A stretch of 64,000 nt of DNA from a virus. The position numbers were made by a program, and so were the translations under genes. Location of the stretch: positions 1 to 64,000 of IMG/VR virus record IMGVR_UViG_3300044949_002421. One strand, given 5' to 3'. Below are positions 59,562 through 64,000 of the stretch, piece by piece. Under the pieces are notes generated by a model. It had not been told where the DNA came from. It saw nothing but the letters and a program-made list of their open reading frames with translations, and made no database searches. Each line of letters opens with the position of its first letter. Within the stretch, counting starts at the first letter, position 1.

Positions 59562-60632
59562 ATGTGCAGACTAATTGGATTCAGCGTTGAGAAACCCCTT
59601 ACGAAGGAACAGCTGGAAAAAATGATTAACACCAGCCGTGACCTTCTGAAGGATCAGAAAGACGGATTCGGCTATGCCCTATCGGGCGGGGAGATTGATG
59701 GCATCACCCATCTTCGCCTTGTGACTGGCTCCCTGCTTGGCTACGGATACGATCCGCTTGGCGAGTGGGAGTCAGTTGCCCGACCCACTTTCGACTCCAA
59801 AGGATTGGTCAAACCCTGCACGGCTGGATTGTTTCACGGACGGACTTCGACCAACGACATTGGGATCAAAAATACCCATCCGTTTGTGAACGATGAGCTG
59901 GCCTTGGCTCACAACGGAATTGTGGATTACACCGGACCGAACAGGAAAAAGATCGGGACTTGCGACAGCGAAGACCTTTTCAATACCTTCACCAAGGGCA
60001 AGGGCTGGAAGGAGCTTTCCAAGTATTACGAGGGCTACGCCGCCCTTCTGATTCTACGCAAGGACGGCCATCTTACCCTATATCGGGACGAGACCCCTTC
60101 CCTCTATGTGATGCGTTTTAATGGCGGGTTTATTGTCTCAACCAGCAGTTATGACGGCACGGAATTGGTCAAAGCGGTCTTCGGGCAAGTTTCGCAAGCC
60201 CCGATCCAGATCAAAGCCAACCATGTAGTCACAACGAAACATGGTGCAATCCTCGACAAGAAGCGGGTCAAACCGATTGCCAGAAAGAGCTACGCCAAAG
60301 ACCAGTTGTCCCTTGGATACAGCACAACCTTCGACTACCCCAAAAAGAAAACCAAAGGCGGATGGGCGGACGGCGACAGCGAAGACAGCGGTATCGGGGA
60401 TTACAGCGGGAGCGGGACAGATGCCGACTACCAGAACGGATATGACGAGGGCTACCACGACTCGGTAAACGCCTCTGGCTACTACGAAGACCGAACACAA
60501 TCCAAGAAGTTCCTCGATGGCTACCAAAAGGGCTACCTAGAGGGCGAAAAGGAGATGGCAAAACTCGATGAGGTGGAAGTTGCCGAGGGAGCCGAGGACG
60601 AGGTGGACGAGCTGGAGGTCGCCAGCCCGTAA
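59562..60632 (+). CDS. class II (Ntn) glutamine amidotransferase
   Basis: 356 residues. Cys2 (MCRLIGFS) is the N-terminal nucleophile after Met removal. 'DGFGYAL', 'LFHGRTSTNDIGIKNTHPF', 'LAHNGIVDYTGP' and 'CDSEDLFNTF' are the glutaminase loop, oxyanion and Asp motifs; 'RDETPSLYVMRF' and 'FIVSTS' follow. It frees ammonia from glutamine. The last 100 residues are an acidic Gly/Tyr tail of its own ('GYDEGYHDS', 'GYQKGYLEGEKE'). Directly after the amidoligase, it probably feeds it ammonia, as in known amidoligase clusters. Confidence 0.87.
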   Translation: MCRLIGFSVEKPLTKEQLEKMINTSRDLLKDQKDGFGYALSGGEIDGITHLRLVTGSLLGYGYDPLGEWESVARPTFDSKGLVKPCTAGLFHGRTSTNDIGIKNTHPFVNDELALAHNGIVDYTGPNRKKIGTCDSEDLFNTFTKGKGWKELSKYYEGYAALLILRKDGHLTLYRDETPSLYVMRFNGGFIVSTSSYDGTELVKAVFGQVSQAPIQIKANHVVTTKHGAILDKKRVKPIARKSYAKDQLSLGYSTTFDYPKKKTKGGWADGDSEDSGIGDYSGSGTDADYQNGYDEGYHDSVNASGYYEDRTQSKKFLDGYQKGYLEGEKEMAKLDEVEVAEGAEDEVDELEVASP

Positions 60633-60655
60633 AAAACAACGGGGGTAATTTAAGT
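60631..60655 (+). promoter_or_regulatory. A-box/TAATT start signal (14)
   Basis: AAAAAAC (C at 60637), TAATT at 60646, ATG 60656. Confidence 0.85.
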
Positions 60656-60904
60656 ATGACAAATTCAAATAACCTCCAAACCATTCGGAAGAAGCTTGTC
60701 GATGCAGTTGTGGAAGTCGGGAGCTGGAACAATGCGATGATCCAACTCTCCCACAAGCCGAGGAAGGACAGGGACACCGAGCTTGTTGAGATGCTTGACC
60801 ACGCCTACGCCATTCGGGACTACGCCGAGCAGTTGCAAACCCTCCTTCGGGGATACCAGATTCAGAAGGACAAGGTCATCCAAGCGATGGAGATGGCAAT
60901 ATGA
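60656..60904 (+). CDS. hypothetical helical protein
   Basis: 82 residues, helix-rich (TIRKKLVDAVVEVGSWNNAMIQL..; YAIRDYAEQLQTLLRGYQIQ). The next gene overlaps it by ATGA. Unknown. Confidence 0.5.
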   Translation: MTNSNNLQTIRKKLVDAVVEVGSWNNAMIQLSHKPRKDRDTELVEMLDHAYAIRDYAEQLQTLLRGYQIQKDKVIQAMEMAI

Positions 60905-61095
60905 TCCCCTTCGACACGCTAAAGGGGTGGGTCAGACAGGACTTGACCGAGCTTTCCAAGCTTGGGAGCCGGTTTGCGGACGATGCCGTCAGGGCGGTGG
61001 ACTCTGGAAAGTATGACGATGTTATCGGGGATTTTGGAGGCGGGAGTGTCACCGACTTGTCCGACCTAATCATCTCACTTGAGGAAACACGCTAG
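60901..61095 (+). CDS. small hypothetical protein
   Basis: 64 residues (MIPFDTLKGWV...). Starts in an ATGA overlap. 'GGGSVTDLSDLIISLEETR' at the C-terminus. Unknown. Confidence 0.45.
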   Translation: MIPFDTLKGWVRQDLTELSKLGSRFADDAVRAVDSGKYDDVIGDFGGGSVTDLSDLIISLEETR

Positions 61096-61106
61096 GTAAT
61101 TCTTAT
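61085..61106 (+). promoter_or_regulatory. A-box/TAATT start signal (15)
   Basis: AAACA (C at 61088), TAATT at 61097, ATG 61107. The previous gene stops within it. Confidence 0.8.
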
Positions 61107-61421
61107 ATGAACGACCTAACAGACGACACGAAACTGAATTGTGCGGGCGAATTTATGACGGCCTGCGAAAACTCCCACCAACTCAGCCAAGCAGTTTCAA
61201 TTCTGTCTTCCCTGCTTGATGACGGACTTGTGGGCTTGGAGTTTGTGGAAAACATCGCCGATGCCTTGGCTTACTCGATTGAACAGGCAAAAGAACACTA
61301 CAAGGACATAGAAGATCAAGAGGATCGGGAGAATCTTCAGAGCGAGACACTAAACGGAATCCTTGAGTTTTCCCACGCCTACCTAGCCAAGACTTACGAG
61401 AAGAAGGTTGGGAGGGCTTAA
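61107..61421 (+). CDS. hypothetical acidic protein
   Basis: 104 residues, acidic and helical (VENIADALAYSIEQAKEHYKDIEDQEDRENLQ). Unknown. Confidence 0.5.
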   Translation: MNDLTDDTKLNCAGEFMTACENSHQLSQAVSILSSLLDDGLVGLEFVENIADALAYSIEQAKEHYKDIEDQEDRENLQSETLNGILEFSHAYLAKTYEKKVGRA

Positions 61422-61443
61422 AAACATTATGAGTAATTATTAT
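61420..61443 (+). promoter_or_regulatory. A-box/TAATT start signal (16)
   Basis: AAAAAC (C at 61425), TAATT at 61434, ATG 61444. The base before TAATT is the last of GAG. Confidence 0.8.
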
Positions 61444-61563
61444 ATGCAAATCAAAGAAACCAAAGAGCAACTATTAGACGGCAGAATCAAAGTCGTCCGA
61501 ACCATCAGAAAACCAAACCTATCAGTTGTCGATATTGTGACCTACGAGGGGGCAAGAAAATGA
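61444..61563 (+). CDS. very small protein
   Basis: 39 residues (MQIKETKEQLLDGRIKVVRT...), basic. Has the start signal and an ATGA overlap to the next gene, which together support a real gene. Confidence 0.55.
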   Translation: MQIKETKEQLLDGRIKVVRTIRKPNLSVVDIVTYEGARK

Positions 61564-61961
61564 GCAAGTCAAAGACCCCAAAAACCGATGTTAGCGACAG
61601 GCTTCTGACCTTTGTATCGGGATGTCTTGGACTTGCGGGGAGCTTTCCAGAAGGCCGAGTGAGCAACGCCTTGGCTGATTCACTCCTAAAGCCATCCGTT
61701 GCCTCTTATTTTCGCCACGGAGAGGCGGAAGGCTCGCCCTCGGCCAAGGAGTTTACGGAGAAATTTCGGGAAGTCTTGAAGGAGCTACGCACAACCCGCA
61801 GGGCTTTGCAGATGATTCAGAAAACAGCCGTGAAAGGATTGATATCGCTGGGTGACTCCTGCGACTTGGATTCGGTAAAGGACTTGCTTGAGCAAGCGGA
61901 CGAGCTTGTGAGGACTTTCTTCCAGTCGGTCAGAGTCCTCGAAAACAAGGTGGGTAATTGA
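61560..61961 (+). CDS. hypothetical protein
   Basis: 133 residues. Leading basic segment, then helices (LLTFVSGCLGLAGSFPEGR; FREVLKELRTTRRALQMIQK). Last codons run into the next start signal (VGN then stop). Unknown. Confidence 0.5.
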   Translation: MSKSKTPKTDVSDRLLTFVSGCLGLAGSFPEGRVSNALADSLLKPSVASYFRHGEAEGSPSAKEFTEKFREVLKELRTTRRALQMIQKTAVKGLISLGDSCDLDSVKDLLEQADELVRTFFQSVRVLENKVGN

Positions 61962-61964
61962 ATT
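61942..61964 (+). promoter_or_regulatory. A-box/TAATT start signal (17)
   Basis: AAAAC (C at 61946), TAATT at 61955, ATG 61965. Confidence 0.85.
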
Positions 61965-62225
61965 ATGAAGCAAAAAACCAACCGACAAATCTTCAAACAG
62001 GCGATTCAAAACTTGGACGACATCACGCTGGCCATCCTTCGGGAGAGGATTCTCTCGATCACCGAGGCCACGCTTCGGGACAAGGAGGAGGTCAAGAAGC
62101 AGATGACTGGCTCCTTCTTCAATCCCGACAGCTGGATTGGGTTTATTGAGAAGATTCACGAACAATTCAAATTCGAGAACAGCGGAAAGTTCTTTTTCAA
62201 CACGCCCACCACAAAGGCCGGATGA
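61965..62225 (+). CDS. hypothetical protein
   Basis: 86 residues (MKQKTNRQIFKQAIQNLDD...), helical. ATGA overlap to the next gene. Unknown. Confidence 0.5.
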   Translation: MKQKTNRQIFKQAIQNLDDITLAILRERILSITEATLRDKEEVKKQMTGSFFNPDSWIGFIEKIHEQFKFENSGKFFFNTPTTKAG

Positions 62226-62575
62226 GCAAAAAAGAAATAGATTACTACGGCGATAAGGACAACTACATCCACCTCAAATTCGGGGATTGCAGAAAAGCCT
62301 ACAACTTCACAACGGAGTTCAAAAAGGCACATCCAGAATTTGCGGAAAAATATAAGCGATATTGGGATTGGGAGAATGGGGGCTTTGAAGACTTCAAAAA
62401 TCCCTTCCAAGTGGTGGCTTATGCCTTCAAGAAAAACATTCCAGTTCGCTTTTATTACAACTACACGGACGAACCTGCAAAGGGGTATGAGGACATCATC
62501 GACTACTTGGTGCGAGAAAACACCTTCGTTCCAGATGCGGGAGCAATCCAAGCCAAAAACTTTAAGGGTAATTAA
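62222..62575 (+). CDS. hypothetical protein
   Basis: 117 residues, rich in Tyr, Phe and Lys (EIDYYGDKDNYIHLKFGDCRKAYNFTTEFKK). Compact alpha/beta look. Unknown. Confidence 0.5.
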   Translation: MSKKEIDYYGDKDNYIHLKFGDCRKAYNFTTEFKKAHPEFAEKYKRYWDWENGGFEDFKNPFQVVAYAFKKNIPVRFYYNYTDEPAKGYEDIIDYLVRENTFVPDAGAIQAKNFKGN

Positions 62576-62578
62576 GGT
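62555..62578 (+). promoter_or_regulatory. A-box/TAATT start signal (18)
   Basis: AAAAAC (C at 62560, followed by T not A), TAATT at 62569, ATG 62579. Confidence 0.8.
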
Positions 62579-62881
62579 ATGAACCCCAAAATCAAAGAAG
62601 CGATCAAAAAAGAATTAGACCCTATTGATGTCGAGCAACGCTATCGGGACTTGCTCGATGAAGTGTATCCAGAGGTCAAAATAGGATACGCAACCTATTC
62701 CCCTTCCCAAATCGTGGAAGAGCTTTCTCCCACGGACTTTAGGGTCGGGGTAGCCGACTACACAGGAACCGAGGAAAACCTTACCGAGGTGGACGGCGAG
62801 TATTACGACACAAGCGAGGTGGATGAAATCACGGAACGAATCGAGGACGAGGAAGTCAAAACACAAGGCGAAGACCAATGA
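62579..62881 (+). CDS. acidic hypothetical protein
   Basis: 100 residues, strongly acidic in the second half (TEVDGEYYDTSEVDEITERIEDEEVK). Next gene in an ATGA overlap. Unknown; the acid stretch could mimic DNA. Confidence 0.5.
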   Translation: MNPKIKEAIKKELDPIDVEQRYRDLLDEVYPEVKIGYATYSPSQIVEELSPTDFRVGVADYTGTEENLTEVDGEYYDTSEVDEITERIEDEEVKTQGEDQ

Positions 62882-63036
62882 CTTGGGAGGAGCGAGTCAC
62901 ACAACTGGAGGAGCAAGGCCTCACACGGAGCGATGCACAGGGAGCCGTTGATGTCGAAATTCTGGAGGGATGGAGGCCAAGCGATTTTCAGCCGTGGATG
63001 TTATGCCAGAAAACAGCCGAGGTAATTAGGGTATGA
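62878..63036 (+). CDS. small hypothetical protein
   Basis: 52 residues (MTWEERVTQLEEQG...). ATGA overlaps at both ends. 'LTRSDAQGAVDVEILEGW' helical. Unknown. Confidence 0.5.
   Translation: MTWEERVTQLEEQGLTRSDAQGAVDVEILEGWRPSDFQPWMLCQKTAEVIRV
63010..63032 (+). promoter_or_regulatory. A-box/TAATT start signal (19)
   Basis: AAAAC (C at 63014), TAATT at 63023, ATG 63033. Lies within the previous gene's last codons. Confidence 0.85.
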
Positions 63037-63182
63037 ACAATACAACCACAACCATCACAGACGGCGAAAAAGAGCAGAACAAGCGGATCAAAGCCAACTT
63101 GGCAGAGGTGGATTGGACTCACACCTCACTTGAGGAGTTGGAGGATGTTTTCGAGGACAGAGACCCCTTGGAATTCCTTTGA
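63033..63182 (+). CDS. small acidic protein
   Basis: 49 residues (MNNTTTTITDGEKE...), acidic C-terminus. Unknown; too short for ordinary gene calling but has the start signal. Confidence 0.55.
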   Translation: MNNTTTTITDGEKEQNKRIKANLAEVDWTHTSLEELEDVFEDRDPLEFL

Positions 63183-63206
63183 TCGGGGAAAACAAGAGAA
63201 CCCAAG

Positions 63207-63228
63207 AAACATCCAAGGTAATTAGGAT
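63207..63228 (+). promoter_or_regulatory. A-box/TAATT start signal (20)
   Basis: AAAC (C at 63210), TAATT at 63219, ATG 63229. A second AAAAC at 63189-63193 is too far upstream to count. Confidence 0.85.
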
Positions 63229-63645
63229 ATGAACGAAACCAACCAGCAGATCGCAAATGTCGCCAAGGAAGCGATTGAGAAAATCCTCACCCTTCTGGAA
63301 ACGACACAAACCCCAACCGAAACCCAAGACCAAGAGACGATTGAACGGCATCGTGAAAGCGTTATCGATAAGGCGGTCGATTCGATCCTTGAGGATTCGA
63401 GCCAGATTAAGGACGACATCGTGGACAAGGTCGCCGACTCGATCGACAACTCCGACATAAGCGACTCCGTTTATGACCGCCTCGATGTTGACGACATTGT
63501 CAGCGGGGTGGCCGAGCGGATCGATGACGATGAGGTCGCCCAGAAGGTGGCCGAGAACCTCGACACCGATTCGACAGAATTCTACCGCAATCTTGCAAAG
63601 GGCTTGCTGGAGGTGATTAGGGAGGAGGCGAAAGTATCCGCCTAA
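63229..63645 (+). CDS. acidic repeat protein
   Basis: 138 residues, about 30 percent Asp/Glu. The middle is a loose helical repeat ('IKDDIVDKVADSIDN', 'DVDDIVSGVAERIDDDEVAQKVAENLD'). Elongated acidic repeats can mimic DNA and block DNA-binding enzymes; nothing further supports this here. Confidence 0.5.
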   Translation: MNETNQQIANVAKEAIEKILTLLETTQTPTETQDQETIERHRESVIDKAVDSILEDSSQIKDDIVDKVADSIDNSDISDSVYDRLDVDDIVSGVAERIDDDEVAQKVAENLDTDSTEFYRNLAKGLLEVIREEAKVSA

Positions 63646-63684
63646 ACTTGGGGGATCGGGGTGGGAGGTGACTAACCACGCCCG

Positions 63685-63708
63685 AAAAACGCCAAGGGTA
63701 ATTAAAGC
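63685..63708 (+). promoter_or_regulatory. A-box/TAATT start signal (21)
   Basis: AAAAAC (C at 63690), TAATT at 63699, ATG 63709. Confidence 0.85.
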
Positions 63709-63867
63709 ATGAACAACCTAACCGAAATCTACTGGATGCTTGAAAACTGCACGGATGAAATCAATCGGGTCGATGCCTTTGACCGACTCTTAAACGAGAT
63801 CGGAACCTCGACACGAGTCCACCGCACGATTGGGCGGGTGGAGGAGCTGGCCATAGGGGTCGAATGA
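63709..63867 (+). CDS. small hypothetical protein
   Basis: 52 residues (MNNLTEIYWMLENCTDE...). Has the start signal; next gene in an ATGA overlap. Unknown. Confidence 0.55.
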   Translation: MNNLTEIYWMLENCTDEINRVDAFDRLLNEIGTSTRVHRTIGRVEELAIGVE

Positions 63868-64000
63868 TGAGCGTATTATCACAGGACGCTTGGAAATATG
63901 CCGAAGGCGACCCGAGACGAGACCTTTTTCCCAGTAAATGGGACAACGAACTCCCCCCGAAGGAATGGCAGTCGATCCTGCTCCCCCAAGGCGGGGAAAA
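63864..64000 (+). CDS. hypothetical protein, cut by window edge
   Basis: At least 45 codons (MMSVLSQDAWKYAEGDP..) with no stop before the edge. Starts in an ATGA overlap. Pro/Trp-rich. Unknown. Confidence 0.5.
   Translation, partial: MMSVLSQDAWKYAEGDPRRDLFPSKWDNELPPKEWQSILLPQGGE

Noticed and set aside
1142-63703. Reading GGTAAT as a normal sigma-70 -10 box
   Set aside because: It would put G-G at the two most conserved positions (TATAAT) and no TTGACA lies 17 nt upstream; only the last four bases match.
1-64000. tRNA genes
   Set aside because: No cloverleaf with the usual T-arm sequence was noticed, although no covariance search could be run.

Overview
The window is a densely coded double-stranded DNA phage genome segment with no ribosomal RNA, tRNA or host housekeeping genes. 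The large terminase, the portal, a capsid protein resembling the N4-type/DUF4043 family, a head-tail adaptor, fibres and a lysis cassette are present. No tape measure, tail tube or sheath protein was recognised, so a short-tailed (podovirus-like) virion is the best guess. The host is unknown. Strong Shine-Dalgarno sites before the portal and capsid genes show that it has an ordinary 16S rRNA tail. No DNA polymerase, primase or replicative helicase was found, so replication genes must lie outside the window or be supplied by the host. The early genes continue off both ends, so the window may cut a circularly permuted genome.

Layout. 1-4.6 kb: small early genes, two DUF3846-like proteins, a serine recombinase and an array of 9-bp repeats. 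4.6-7.6 kb: tail fibre with a YadA-like head, then a terminator. 7.8-42.7 kb: rightward virion module (TerL, a 4,428-residue polyvalent protein, portal, Ig-like and Cys-rich appendage proteins, scaffold, capsid, adaptors, Ser-rich proteins, lysis genes) and some enzymes. 43-52.3 kb: leftward replication/recombination operon (glycosyltransferase, DnaA-like HTH proteins, RusA, PD-(D/E)XK nuclease, candidate annealing protein). 51.5-51.7 kb: divergent control region. 51.7-64 kb: rightward early region of about 45 small genes, with an HNH protein, methyltransferase, minimal ligase-like nucleotidyltransferase, amidoligase and class II glutamine amidotransferase.

The most notable feature is a rigid two-part signal before 21 rightward start sites and one leftward start: an A-rich box ending in C (AAAACA-like), then TAATT exactly 9 nt after that C, then the start codon exactly 10 nt after the first T (11 in two cases). 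Genes joined to an upstream gene by ATGA-type overlaps lack it, and the virion genes lack it. It is either a translation-start signal other than Shine-Dalgarno or a phage-specific promoter giving nearly leaderless transcripts. It recalls the 'start-associated sequences' of cluster K mycobacteriophages.

Two systems deserve follow-up. One is the operon-like set nucleotidyltransferase - amidoligase - Ntn glutaminase (57.1-60.6 kb), which looks like a small biosynthetic or modification pathway. The other is the giant polyvalent protein, which carries GHKL ATPase, ParB/DdrB-like, zincin and sigma-like HTH segments separated by recurring R-[STA]-P-[DE] linkers.
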